NCBI GenBank assembly: GCA_964415865.1
Contig: CAYQBY010000001.1
Location: 68,623 to 132,622, forward strand
Source of the DNA: Thiopontia sp964415865
GTDB lineage: Bacteria > Pseudomonadota > Gammaproteobacteria > GCF-002020875
Length of the DNA: 64,000 nucleotides
Reading direction: 5' to 3'
Positions within the stretch are counted from its first letter, which is position 1; each line of letters begins with the position of its first letter. Positions 36,457 to 46,114 of the stretch are shown here, piece after piece. The notes beneath the pieces were generated by a model. It was not told where the DNA came from, searched no databases, and saw nothing but the letters and a program-made list of their open reading frames with translations. A program made the position numbers and the translations under genes.

Positions 36457-37581
36457 ATTACGTATCGTATAGATAGTTCTCAGTTTGTTTCTCTCAACCA
36501 ATTTGAGACATTATTACACTCTTTGCAAGATATGGGATATTCTTGTATTGCTCCTCAGATAAAAGATGGGGCAATACTCTACTCCCCATTTCAATCTATT
36601 GAGAATCTTCCTCAAGGGATCTCTGACTATCAGTCTCCAGGAAGCTATAAGCTTAAGGAGAGCCAGGACAAGAGATTATTTAACTGGTCCAATGGTCCAC
36701 AAGCTCTTAAACCAATACTATTTCCTCCCCATGAAAATCTCTGGAGAGCAGAGAAAAATTCAGATGGGAAGATTACATTTGTACAACAGATTCCTGAAAT
36801 CACCCCTTTGGCAATCATTGGTCTGCGCTCCTGTGATCTGGCTGCAATGGAGAGCATGGATCGACATTTTTTAAGGCCGGATAATCCGGATCCATGGTAC
36901 AAAAAGAGACGAGAAAATCTTCTGCTTGTTGCGGTCAATTGTGTCTCTCCATCCAATAGCTGTTTTTGTGTCTCTACAGGAACTGGACCAGAGGCAACCA
37001 GTGGTTATGATTTGAGATTGCATGAGTGTGACGGTGGTTTTCTTGTTAACGCAGGAACTGAGCAGGGGGAGAAGGTGCTGGATGTATGTCAGCCCTCACC
37101 AGCTAGCCAGCCCATTCTTGACCAGGTAAAAAAAGAGTTGAGTAATGCTGTTGCGGTACAAAGCCGTGGTATTGCAGCCAATGATTTTCGTTCAATATTT
37201 TCGGGCCGTGAGGATGATTCAATATGGGATGAGATAGCCAGTCGATGTCTTGGGTGCGGGAACTGTACAGCGGTATGTCCAACCTGTTTTTGTCATCGTG
37301 AGGAGGATAGTTCTGGCCTGGATCTTGAAAATAGTGTTCATCATAGAGTCTGGGACTCTTGTTTTAGTGCGGAACACAGTATGCTCCATGGGCAACCGGT
37401 AAGAAAAGATGTTCGTGAGCGTTATCGTCAGTGGATGACCCATAAATTATCTGGCTGGCATGATCAGTTTGGTGAAAGTGGATGTGTTGGCTGTGGTCGT
37501 TGTATTACCTGGTGCCCTGTAGGGATTGATCTGGTGGCGGAGTCGGCATCATTTATCTCACCAGACAATGGTGAAGAGTGA
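36457..37581 (+). CDS. hydB: Group 3b hydrogenase beta subunit (HydB/HyhB), start uncertain
   Basis: Iron-sulfur subunit linking the small subunit to the flavin subunit. Two C-terminal [4Fe-4S] motifs: [17 protein letters not shown] and [16 protein letters not shown]. The N-terminal domain has [20 protein letters not shown], as in sulfhydrogenase beta subunits. The first usual start codons are TTG 36523 and ATG 36532, but the in-frame codons before them encode a helix ([20 protein letters not shown]) that belongs to the family domain. The frame is open back to a TAA at 36451. ATT at 36457, six bases after AGGGGG, is the best-placed start, giving 374 residues. It is also in frame with an ATG at 36436 that is separated by that TAA. 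Confidence 0.88.
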   Translation: MTYRIDSSQFVSLNQFETLLHSLQDMGYSCIAPQIKDGAILYSPFQSIENLPQGISDYQSPGSYKLKESQDKRLFNWSNGPQALKPILFPPHENLWRAEKNSDGKITFVQQIPEITPLAIIGLRSCDLAAMESMDRHFLRPDNPDPWYKKRRENLLLVAVNCVSPSNSCFCVSTGTGPEATSGYDLRLHECDGGFLVNAGTEQGEKVLDVCQPSPASQPILDQVKKELSNAVAVQSRGIAANDFRSIFSGREDDSIWDEIASRCLGCGNCTAVCPTCFCHREEDSSGLDLENSVHHRVWDSCFSAEHSMLHGQPVRKDVRERYRQWMTHKLSGWHDQFGESGCVGCGRCITWCPVGIDLVAESASFISPDNGEE

Positions 37582-38417
37582 TGTTGGATTCATCGAAAAT
37601 ACCGATGCAGGCAGAGGTGGTAGAGAGATCCCGGGAAAGTGAGTCAATTTTTACCTTACGTCTGCGTCTGTTGGATGAGCAGCATAGACGACATTATCGT
37701 TTCGATCCTGGGCAATTTAATATGGTTTATCTACATGGTGTTGGGGAGATACCAATATCCATAGTATCTGATGACCGTAATATGCATCTTTTGGATCACA
37801 CCATAAGAGTGGTTGGACGGGTTACCAGAGGCCTTGAACAATTATGTGAGGGGGATGTGATTGGTCTGCGCGGACCATTTGGTCGAGGCTGGCCAATGGG
37901 AAAGATGAGAGATAAAGATGTTGTGGTTATAACTGGTGGAGTTGGATGTGCACCTGTTGCCTCCGCAATTTCATATATAAACCGTCGAAGGGCAAGGTTT
38001 GGTCATCTAGCTATTGTGGAGGGAGTGCGACACAGAGATGATCTTATCTACCCTGACCGTTTCGAGCGCTGGCGGAGCATAAAAAATACTAAAGTACTGC
38101 TTACCAGTAGTGAACAATCTGCTCCATGGCCATGGTATACAGGGCGGGTAACCGATCATCTGGATGAGATGGAGATTGATCCATCAAAGGCAGTTGCGAT
38201 GCTTTGTGGGCCTGAAGGAATGATGATTTCTGCCGCAGAGGCACTGGAGAGTATGGGGGTTGAAGAGTCATCTATATGGTTAAGTATTGAGCGTAACATG
38301 CAGTGTGGTGAGGGGTTCTGTGGGCACTGTCAGATGGGGAGTCTCTTTGTATGTCGGGATGGTCCAGTATTTAACTGGACAGAGGTTAGAGGTCTGCTCA
38401 AGGTGGTGGGTATCTAA
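37581..38417 (+). CDS. hydG: Group 3b hydrogenase gamma subunit, FAD/NAD(P)-binding
   Basis: About 278-residue ferredoxin-NADP reductase-like subunit that exchanges electrons with NAD(P). FAD-binding [19 protein letters not shown], the nucleotide loop [23 protein letters not shown], and a C-terminal [2Fe-2S] site [14 protein letters not shown] with a final cysteine in FVCRDGP. ATG 37581 overlaps the hydB stop by one base (TGATG); GTG 37578 is an alternative one codon earlier. Confidence 0.93.
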   Translation: MLDSSKIPMQAEVVERSRESESIFTLRLRLLDEQHRRHYRFDPGQFNMVYLHGVGEIPISIVSDDRNMHLLDHTIRVVGRVTRGLEQLCEGDVIGLRGPFGRGWPMGKMRDKDVVVITGGVGCAPVASAISYINRRRARFGHLAIVEGVRHRDDLIYPDRFERWRSIKNTKVLLTSSEQSAPWPWYTGRVTDHLDEMEIDPSKAVAMLCGPEGMMISAAEALESMGVEESSIWLSIERNMQCGEGFCGHCQMGSLFVCRDGPVFNWTEVRGLLKVVGI

Positions 38418-39181
38418 TGGAAAAGGCAAGAGTTGCTGTTCATAAATTCAGTTCATGTGATGGCTGTCAGCTGGCTTTTCTCAATTTGGGTGAGTCATTA
38501 ATTGAGTTAGCTAAACTGGTTGATATAGTGCACTTTGCAGAGGCTGGGATGTCCAATCCTGAGGCAGATGTGGATGTCGCCTTTGTGGAGGGAAGTATAT
38601 CCACAGCGGATGATGTTGAACGTATACAGAGAGTTCGCAAACAATCAGCCCTGTTGATTACCATTGGAGCATGTGCCACATCTGGTGGAATCCAGGCACT
38701 GAGAAACCTTGATGGTGAGGGGTGGCGAGATAGTCTCTATGCCTCACCTCAATTTATCCAGTCACTCTCAGAGAGCACCTCAATATCAGATCATGTAAAG
38801 GTTGATCTTGAGATGTGGGGTTGCCCAGTACGGTCAGAGCAGATTATGACAGTTTTAGGTGATCTGCTACGGGGGGTGATGCCGAATGTGGATGATGAGG
38901 TTCTCTGTCAAAGTTGTAAACGTAATGGAATCGTCTGTACCATAATTACATCAGGCAAGCCATGTATGGGGCCAGTAACTCGTGCTGGCTGTGGTGCCGT
39001 ATGCCCCAAACTTGGACGTGACTGTTATGGTTGTAGTGGTCCGGTATCAATGCCAAATGCAAATGCTTTAAGTAGATGTTTTGAGGGGCTGGGACTGATG
39101 CCGGATGAGATTAAGATGCGCTTTAAGATGATTCACTCGGCTGCACCACAATTCCAAAATCGCGGAGAATCACATGAGTGA
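38417..39181 (+). CDS. hydD: Group 3b hydrogenase small (delta) subunit
   Basis: 254 residues without a Tat signal, hence cytoplasmic. The proximal cluster motif is FSSCDGCQLAFLNLGE near the N-terminus, with LITIGACATSGGIQ and EMWGCPVRSEQI, and later cluster ligands in LCQSCKRNGIVC, GKPCMGPVTRAGCGAVCP and DCYGCSGP. This cysteine set suits three [4Fe-4S] clusters, as in NADP-linked hydrogenases and methyl viologen-reducing families. It overlaps both neighbours. Confidence 0.94.
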   Translation: MEKARVAVHKFSSCDGCQLAFLNLGESLIELAKLVDIVHFAEAGMSNPEADVDVAFVEGSISTADDVERIQRVRKQSALLITIGACATSGGIQALRNLDGEGWRDSLYASPQFIQSLSESTSISDHVKVDLEMWGCPVRSEQIMTVLGDLLRGVMPNVDDEVLCQSCKRNGIVCTIITSGKPCMGPVTRAGCGAVCPKLGRDCYGCSGPVSMPNANALSRCFEGLGLMPDEIKMRFKMIHSAAPQFQNRGESHE

Positions 39182-40484
39182 TTCAACATCAGAAAAAACA
39201 ATAAAGATAAATATTCCAATTTTGACGCGTGTTGAGGGTGAGGGGGCGCTTGATCTTGTAATCAGTGGAGAGGAGATCGAGGATCTCTCTCTGAGAATAT
39301 ATGAACCGCCAAGATTCTTTGAGAAATTTCTTGAGGGCAGAGTGGTCACTGAGATACCAGAGATGGTCGCACGAATTTGCGGGATCTGTCCGGTTGCCTA
39401 TCAGATGAGCGCAGTCTTGGCGCTGGAGGAGTTGTTTGGTGTTGAGACTACGCCATGGGTTGATGATATGCGTCGACTCTTCTATTGCGGAGAGTGGATT
39501 CAGAGCCATAGTCTCCATATTCATCTGTTGGCTGCACCAGATTTCCTGGGATACGACAGCGCCATATCCATGGCTGCAGACTATCCTGAAGAGGTGAAAA
39601 GAGGGCTGCGCCTGCAAGGGCTAGGCAACCGGATAATTGCCGCGTTAGGGGGGAGGTCTGTTCATCCGGTTGGGGCAAGAATTGGTGGTTTTCACTATGC
39701 GCCATCGCAAGAGGAGATGAGTAGTCTGCTTGCTGAGGTGAAAGAGGGTATTGAGGACAGTGAGGCATTATTACGTTGGTTGGTGACGATTGAGCTGCCT
39801 GAGGATGAGCAGGAGTTTATAAGTGTGGCTTTAAGGGATGGCAGTGATCACTATCCAGTTATGCAGGGTAGAATTATCTCAGATAGTGGACTGGATATTT
39901 CTATCTCTGAATTTGAGTCCAGATTCAGTGAATTTCAGGTCCCACACTCAACAGCATTTCATGCGCACCTGGATGGTAAACCATATCTGGTAGGACCTCT
40001 TGCCAGAATCAACCTGAATTTTGATCGTATTCCATCGCCAGTGAGAAAGTTGTGTGCTGAGTTGGGGATTAATTTCCCCAGTAATAATATGTTCCATAGT
40101 CTGCTTGCCAGAGTAGTTGAGATGCTGATAGCACTGTATGAGGCAGAGACAGTGCTCTCTGCATACAAAGTTCCAGACTATCCTTGGGTAGATTTTTCGC
40201 CACGGGAAGGGGTCGCTTTCGGAGCGACCTGCGCCCCTCGCGGAATTCTATGGCACCGTTATGATGTTGATGGGGCTGGCAAGGTTGTCTCCTCAAGGAT
40301 TATCCCGCCAACCAGTCAGAATCAGGCCAGAATTGAAGAGGATCTAAGGTCTTCATTGAACAGTTTTGGTCTGAGTCGAGAAGAGGAGGAGATTAAGCTG
40401 CATGGGGAGAAGGTAATCAGAAATTATGACCCATGTATCTCTTGTGCGACACATTTTCTAAAACTGCAGATTAGCCGAACATGA
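39174..40484 (+). CDS. hydA: Group 3b [NiFe] hydrogenase large (alpha) subunit
   Basis: 436-residue NiFe-site subunit of the cytoplasmic NAD(P)-dependent hydrogenase. N-terminal ligands in RICGICPVAYQMSA (C69, C72) and C-terminal ligands in DPCISCATH (C421, C424). The predicted cleaved peptide FLKLQISRT is short (nine residues). The length is well below the group 1 enzyme upstream and fits group 3b. It overlaps hydD by eight bases and the protease gene by four. Confidence 0.95.
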   Translation: MSDSTSEKTIKINIPILTRVEGEGALDLVISGEEIEDLSLRIYEPPRFFEKFLEGRVVTEIPEMVARICGICPVAYQMSAVLALEELFGVETTPWVDDMRRLFYCGEWIQSHSLHIHLLAAPDFLGYDSAISMAADYPEEVKRGLRLQGLGNRIIAALGGRSVHPVGARIGGFHYAPSQEEMSSLLAEVKEGIEDSEALLRWLVTIELPEDEQEFISVALRDGSDHYPVMQGRIISDSGLDISISEFESRFSEFQVPHSTAFHAHLDGKPYLVGPLARINLNFDRIPSPVRKLCAELGINFPSNNMFHSLLARVVEMLIALYEAETVLSAYKVPDYPWVDFSPREGVAFGATCAPRGILWHRYDVDGAGKVVSSRIIPPTSQNQARIEEDLRSSLNSFGLSREEEEIKLHGEKVIRNYDPCISCATHFLKLQISRT

Positions 40485-40948
40485 GCGGTAATAAAGTTGC
40501 GGTTATTGGAATTGGCAGCCCGTTTGGGGAGGATCAACTTGGGTGGCAGGTTGTTCGTTATCTACGGAAGAGATCTGAACACAAGGGAAAGAGCCATGTT
40601 AAGTTTTTGGTTGAGGATAGACCGGGGTTAGCACTATTGGAAAAAATGAAGGGGTATCATCAGGTGGTGTTGGTTGATGCTGTCTTGTCAGAGAAGGGGG
40701 AGGAGGGTGCAGTTCACCATATTGACCAGCAGCAACTGATCTCCTTGTCACAAAACTCTCTATCAAGTCACGCTGCTGGGGTGGCAGAGGCTGTGGCATT
40801 GGGTGCAATCCTGAATGAGTTGCCAGAGCAGCTTGATCTTGTTGGGGTGGATGTCTCAGGTTCTGGAGCAACAGTATCAGTGGACCATATTGAAAAAGCT
40901 GGATTACGAGTTGAGGAGATGATTACGCCAGATTACTCCATGCATTGA
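40481..40948 (+). CDS. Hydrogenase maturation endopeptidase (for the group 3b enzyme)
   Basis: 155-residue HyaD/HoxW-type protease. Motifs GIGSPFGEDQLGWQVV, VEDRPGLALLEKM, VVLVDAVLSE and SSHAAGVAEAVAL hold the nickel-sensing acidic residues and histidine. It is coupled to hydA and different from the protease at 30326, as expected since each peptidase serves one large subunit. Its last 26 bases overlap the 3' end of the convergent ppsA gene. Confidence 0.9.
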   Translation: MSGNKVAVIGIGSPFGEDQLGWQVVRYLRKRSEHKGKSHVKFLVEDRPGLALLEKMKGYHQVVLVDAVLSEKGEEGAVHHIDQQQLISLSQNSLSSHAAGVAEAVALGAILNELPEQLDLVGVDVSGSGATVSVDHIEKAGLRVEEMITPDYSMH

Positions 40949-43283
40949 TTATGTGGTTTGGAGTCATGGAGATGCTGGATATTTTTTGATCCATGAGCCA
41001 TCTTGCAAGTTCTGGATAATATGATGGACTCTCACCACAAATTCCAATACTTTTCCCATGGTGGTGGCAGGTTTTGATTACGGTTGCGATGCTCTTTTTT
41101 ACTGCTTGATCACGTTCATCAAATTCCGGACCTATCTGTTCAGAGTCACGATCCATGCCAAGTATCAGTTGGGTTAGGTCATTGGAGCCGATGGAGAATC
41201 CGTCAAAATAGTTGAGAAACTCCTCAGCCAGAATCACATTGGAAGGAACCTCACACATCATGATGACTCGTAGTCCGTTATCTCCACGTTTCAGGCCATT
41301 CTGTGCAAGCAATTCCACAATCCTTTCAGCCTCATTCAGGGTGCGTATAAATGGGATCATGATTTCGATGTTGGAGAGCCCCATTTTATCTCGTGCCTGC
41401 TTGATGGCACGGCACTCCAGCTCAAAACAGGGGAGGAACTCATTGGACAGCTGTCGTAATGCCCCTCTGTATCCAATCATCGGATTGGACTCAACCGGCT
41501 CATACTCCTTGCCGGCAAGCATATTGGCATACTCATTTGATTTGAAGTCGGAGGTTCTAATTAGTACAGGTTTGGGTGAGAAGGCCGCTGCAATTGTTGC
41601 TATTCCCTCAGTGAGTTTTGCAACATAAAAGTCGACAGGAGATTGGTAGCCAACAGATTTTTTGTTTATTAGCTCCTGGATCTCCTTGGTTTGATTCTCA
41701 AAATTGATAACAGCCTTCGGATGGATGCCAATGGTGTTGTTGATTATGAACTCCATTCGAGCCAGTCCCACACCATCATTCGGAATCATTGCGTAGTCAA
41801 ATGCGCGTCCAGGATTTCCAATATTCATCATCATTTTTATTGGGAGCCTTGGAAGAGATTTGATGGTTATTGTGATCTGTTCAAAATCCAGTTCATCATC
41901 ATAGACAAATCCATCATCCCCCTCAGCACAGGATACCGTGACTAGATGATTATCAGGAAGAGCATTGGTTGCATTTCCTGTTCCTACGATTGTGGGAATA
42001 CCTAATTCACGAGCAATGATGGCGGCATGACAGGTGCGTCCGCCTCGGTTTGTGATAATGGCTGAGGCACGTTTCATGATTGGCTCCCAGTCCGGGTCGG
42101 TCATATCTGTAACCAGAACGTCACCAGGTTGAATTCGTTCCATTTCTGAGATATTTGCAATGATACGAGTTGTTCCTGTTGTAATCGCCTGTCCGATTGC
42201 GCGTCCATGGGTCAGAGCAGTGCCTTCCTCCTTAAGCTTATATCTGTGAATAACGTGCTCTCTGTTTTCCTGACTCTTTACAGTTTCAGGACGTGCTTGA
42301 ACAATATATATCTTGTTATCAACTCCATCCAGGGCCCACTCGATATCCATTGGTCGACCATAGTGCTCCTCAATGATCAGTGCGTATTTCGCCAGTTCAT
42401 GAATCTGTTTATCGCTAAGACTAAATGTGTCACGTTCTCTCTTTGGGACACGTTCTGTAACAATGAAGTCCTTAAGGTTGTCCTGAGAATATATCTTGCG
42501 AATCTCCTTTGAACCAATGGTTCTACTCAGTATGGCAGGGTCTCCTCTCTTTAGGGTTGGTTTGTATACGTAGAACTCATCAGGATTTACTGCGCCCTGC
42601 ACCACTGACTCTCCAAGTCCGTAGGCGGAGGTGATCAGGATTACATCACGGAATCCTGATTCGGTATCAAGAGTGAAGAGGACGCCACTGGAACCAAGAT
42701 CACTACGCACCATCTGTTGGATGCCAACAGATATTGCAATACTTTTGTGGTCGAGTTGTTGATGTGCCCGGTAGGAGATGGCACGGTCATTATAGAGAGA
42801 GGCAAACACATTTTTGATTGAGGTGAGCACACTCTCTATGCCGCATACATTCAGGTAGCTCTCCTGTTGCCCAGCAAATGAGGCATCAATAAGATCTTCG
42901 GCGGTTGCAGATGATCGAATGGCAACACTTAACTTGCCATCTGTCTGCTGGTCCAGTTCCTTGTGGGCTGAGGTTATGGCTTTCAGCAGCAAAGGAGGAA
43001 AAGAGGCGTTAAGAATCCAGCGTCGGATCTCTGCGCCACATTTTTTCAGTTCCCGGATGTCAGAGGGGTCCAGTATCTCGATTGCGTGGTGGATGCGTGT
43101 ATTCAGATTGTTGTGTGTGAGAAACTCCTGAAAGGCGTATGCAGTGGTTGCAAATCCATTAGGAACCAGGATGCCATGTGTTGCAAGAGCACGAATCATC
43201 TCTCCCAGTGACGCATTCTTCCCTCCGACTTGGCCAACATTATCCATTCCTACGGAATTGAGCCAGACAACATGTTCACCCAT
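40923..43283 (-). CDS. ppsA: Phosphoenolpyruvate synthase
   Basis: Makes PEP from pyruvate and ATP for gluconeogenesis. 786 residues: N-terminal nucleotide-binding domain (GGKNASLGEMIRALA and VAIRSSATAEDLIDASFAGQ), the swivelling domain with the phospho-histidine in GGRTCHAAIIARELGIPTIV, and the C-terminal PEP/pyruvate barrel ending in GFSIGSNDLTQLILGMDRD and IGICGESPS. Length is as expected. A good ribosome site (AAGGAG) precedes ATG 43283. Confidence 0.96.
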   Translation of the reverse strand: MGEHVVWLNSVGMDNVGQVGGKNASLGEMIRALATHGILVPNGFATTAYAFQEFLTHNNLNTRIHHAIEILDPSDIRELKKCGAEIRRWILNASFPPLLLKAITSAHKELDQQTDGKLSVAIRSSATAEDLIDASFAGQQESYLNVCGIESVLTSIKNVFASLYNDRAISYRAHQQLDHKSIAISVGIQQMVRSDLGSSGVLFTLDTESGFRDVILITSAYGLGESVVQGAVNPDEFYVYKPTLKRGDPAILSRTIGSKEIRKIYSQDNLKDFIVTERVPKRERDTFSLSDKQIHELAKYALIIEEHYGRPMDIEWALDGVDNKIYIVQARPETVKSQENREHVIHRYKLKEEGTALTHGRAIGQAITTGTTRIIANISEMERIQPGDVLVTDMTDPDWEPIMKRASAIITNRGGRTCHAAIIARELGIPTIVGTGNATNALPDNHLVTVSCAEGDDGFVYDDELDFEQITITIKSLPRLPIKMMMNIGNPGRAFDYAMIPNDGVGLARMEFIINNTIGIHPKAVINFENQTKEIQELINKKSVGYQSPVDFYVAKLTEGIATIAAAFSPKPVLIRTSDFKSNEYANMLAGKEYEPVESNPMIGYRGALRQLSNEFLPCFELECRAIKQARDKMGLSNIEIMIPFIRTLNEAERIVELLAQNGLKRGDNGLRVIMMCEVPSNVILAEEFLNYFDGFSIGSNDLTQLILGMDRDSEQIGPEFDERDQAVKKSIATVIKTCHHHGKSIGICGESPSYYPELARWLMDQKISSISMTPNHIINAWSNLA

Positions 43284-43387
43284 TATTCTTCTCCTTATTA
43301 AGCATCACATTTATGATGATGGAAATTCATTACAAAGGCGATTCAATTTTTATCCATAACCGGTATATCTGTTGATATTATATCGTA

Positions 43388-46087
43388 ATGTCGGAATTAG
43401 CTTACACCCAACCTATTGATGATGTTATTGAGCAGCTTGAGTCATCACGGCAAGGCCTAGGGCTTGATGAGGTCCAGAAGCGTCAACAGCAGCTTGGGCC
43501 AAACGAGCTTCCGCAGCCACCCAGTCAGGGGGTGGTAAAAATATTCTTTCGTCAATTCTTGAACCCACTGATTTATGTCCTGTTGCTTGCGGCCTTTATC
43601 TCAATAGCACTGGAAAACTGGTTTGACAGCATATTTATTTTTGCGGTTCTGATGATCAACTCTATTATTGGAACTGTGCAGGAACACTCTGCAGAAAAGA
43701 GCGCCAAGTCGCTACGCTCTCTGGTAAGAACATCTGCCAGAGTGTTACGTGATGGAGGGTCATTTGAGGTAGATGCAGATGAGCTGGTTCCTGGCGATAT
43801 TGTGTTTCTTGGTTCAGGTAGCAAGGTGCCTGCAGACATCCGTTTGATTGATACGGTTGGTGTAGAGGTGGATGAGTCACTTCTGACAGGAGAATCATTG
43901 GTTGTCTCCAAGGAGGCAGACAAGATATTCCCCGCTGAAACCGTATTGGGGGATCGTCTGAATATGGTGTTCAGTGGGTCTATGGTGGTTCATGGGCGTT
44001 GCCATGGTGTGGTTGTTGTAACGGGAGAGAGAACCCAGATTGGAGAGATTGCTGATTCTTTAGGGAGTCAGGGGAGTGCAAAACCACCACTACTGCTCAG
44101 AATGGAGCGTTTTACCACTATTATTTCCCTCTCTGTTGCAGTGATTATCCTGCTGATGGTTTCTGTTGAGTTGATGAGAGGTAGTACATTGGAAGACGTT
44201 TTTCTTCTCTCTGTTGCCTTGGCCGTCTCCGTAATTCCAGAGGGTCTGCCTGTAGCTATTACGGTGGTATTGGCAATTGGTGCCACAAGAATGGCTAGAA
44301 AGAATGTTGTGATGCGCAGGCTTTATGCTGTAGAGGCATTGGGCTCTTGTACTTTCATCGCCTCTGATAAGACTGGTACCCTTACCATGAACGAACTGAC
44401 TGCAAAAATGGTAGTCCTTCCAGGCGAAGAACAGTATGAGATCGAAGGAGAGGGTTACGTTCCAGAAGGAAAATTAAGCAGGGGTGGAAAAAATCTCAGT
44501 CTGTCCGAACAGAAGCGGATAGAGTCTATGGCACTGAGCGTGACACTCAATAATGAGGCCTATCTGGGAATGCGTGATGGTGAGTGGGTTAATCATGGTG
44601 ATGCGGTGGATGTTGCACTTCAGGTTTTCTCACATAAGGCAGGAGTTGTTCGAGAAGAGATGGTTGATTCCTATCCATTGATTGGGGAAATGCCATTTGA
44701 ACCAGAAAATCGTTACTCTGCATCGCTCAATCAACACACAGCAAAACAGCGAATTCATGTTAAAGGTGCAGTAGAGGTACTGTTGTCCATGTGTGATCGT
44801 ATGGCGACTCCAGGGGGGGAGGCGAGCATTGATGTTGATCAGTTGCAGGAGCAGGCTGACCAACTTGCACAAAATGGAATTAGAGTGTTGGCAGTTGCAA
44901 CAGGAACACGTCCTGATGATCTGAGTATCCCCTTTACTGAAAGAGATCTAGAAGGGCTAACCTTCCTTGGGATGATTGGAATGGTTGATCCGCTGCGTCA
45001 GGAGGTAACGGGAGCCATACAATCCTGTCGTAAGGCAGGCATTCATGTATCCATGGTGACAGGTGATCACCCTATTACGGCATTTGCAATAGCAAAGGAG
45101 CTGGGTATGGCTGAAAGTAAACAGCAGGTAGTTACCGGCTATCAGTTAAGTCAGGCAGAACAGCAGGGGGAGGGCGAGGTTGATGAGTTGACGAGGCATG
45201 CCAGAGTCTTTGCCCGCATTGAACCAGCGCAGAAAGTTACAATTACCCAATCACTGATTCGTAACGGCCATTTTGTGGCTGTGACAGGGGATGGTGCTAA
45301 TGATGCCCCTGCGCTCAATGCTGCAAATGTTGGCGTATCCATGGGGAAGAGTGGTACGGATGTTGCGCGTGAAAGCTCAGACATGATTCTTGTGGATGAT
45401 AATTTCAACTCAATCGTTTCCGGGATTAGGGAAGGGCGGGTGGCTTATGCAAATGTACGAAAAGTAGTTTTTCTGTTGATTTCGACAGGCGCATCTGAGG
45501 TGGTGCTCTTTTTTCTATCCTTGTTAGCTGGTGTACCGTTGCCGCTCCTTCCGGCCCAACTACTTTGGTTGAATTTGGTTACCAATGGGATTCAGCATAT
45601 TGCTCTTGCTTTTGAGCCTGCTGAAGGTGATGAGATGGAGCGGCCCCCACGCCAACCCAGGGAGCCCATATTTAATGTGCTGATGGTGGAACGGATAATA
45701 ATTTCTGCACTGATTATTGGTATTACAGCTTTTTTACTCTACTGGAACCTGACGGTATCTCTTGGTATGGAGACTGATGCAGCACGCAACAGCACACTAT
45801 TGCTAATGGTTCTGTTTGAGAATGTGCACGCTTTTAATAGTCGCTCAGAGAGACGCTCGATCTTTAGTGATACACCGTTCAGAAACCCTCTTCTGCTGTT
45901 TGGAACAATTATGGCGCAACTTATTCATATATCAGCCATGTATATTCCATGGTTGCAGGAAGCTCTTGGGGCCTCTCCAATCAGTTTTGAACACTGGCTG
46001 GAATTGCTTGGTATTGCGCTGATTTTGGTGGTGGTAATGGAAATACAGAAAAAAGTTTACAATTGGCGCGCAACAAAATTTGCGTAG
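43388..46087 (+). CDS. P-type cation-transporting ATPase (P2 type)
   Basis: 899-residue P2-type pump: cytoplasmic N-terminus with LGLDEVQKRQQQLGPNELP, M1/M2, the TGES motif (LLTGESLVVSKEA), M4 PEGLPVAI, phosphorylation site SDKTGTLTMNEL, KGA (VKGAVEVLL), and hinge GDGANDAPALNAANVGVSMG. It resembles the SERCA/PMR1 branch. The M6 aspartate of calcium pumps is asparagine here (NLVTNGIQHIALAFEP), so calcium cannot be assumed; the ion is unassigned. No clear ribosome site is seen before ATG 43388; it diverges from ppsA. Confidence 0.88.
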   Translation: MSELAYTQPIDDVIEQLESSRQGLGLDEVQKRQQQLGPNELPQPPSQGVVKIFFRQFLNPLIYVLLLAAFISIALENWFDSIFIFAVLMINSIIGTVQEHSAEKSAKSLRSLVRTSARVLRDGGSFEVDADELVPGDIVFLGSGSKVPADIRLIDTVGVEVDESLLTGESLVVSKEADKIFPAETVLGDRLNMVFSGSMVVHGRCHGVVVVTGERTQIGEIADSLGSQGSAKPPLLLRMERFTTIISLSVAVIILLMVSVELMRGSTLEDVFLLSVALAVSVIPEGLPVAITVVLAIGATRMARKNVVMRRLYAVEALGSCTFIASDKTGTLTMNELTAKMVVLPGEEQYEIEGEGYVPEGKLSRGGKNLSLSEQKRIESMALSVTLNNEAYLGMRDGEWVNHGDAVDVALQVFSHKAGVVREEMVDSYPLIGEMPFEPENRYSASLNQHTAKQRIHVKGAVEVLLSMCDRMATPGGEASIDVDQLQEQADQLAQNGIRVLAVATGTRPDDLSIPFTERDLEGLTFLGMIGMVDPLRQEVTGAIQSCRKAGIHVSMVTGDHPITAFAIAKELGMAESKQQVVTGYQLSQAEQQGEGEVDELTRHARVFARIEPAQKVTITQSLIRNGHFVAVTGDGANDAPALNAANVGVSMGKSGTDVARESSDMILVDDNFNSIVSGIREGRVAYANVRKVVFLLISTGASEVVLFFLSLLAGVPLPLLPAQLLWLNLVTNGIQHIALAFEPAEGDEMERPPRQPREPIFNVLMVERIIISALIIGITAFLLYWNLTVSLGMETDAARNSTLLLMVLFENVHAFNSRSERRSIFSDTPFRNPLLLFGTIMAQLIHISAMYIPWLQEALGASPISFEHWLELLGIALILVVVMEIQKKVYNWRATKFA

Positions 46088-46114
46088 TATGGATAACCAG
46101 AAGAATTTGCCCGT

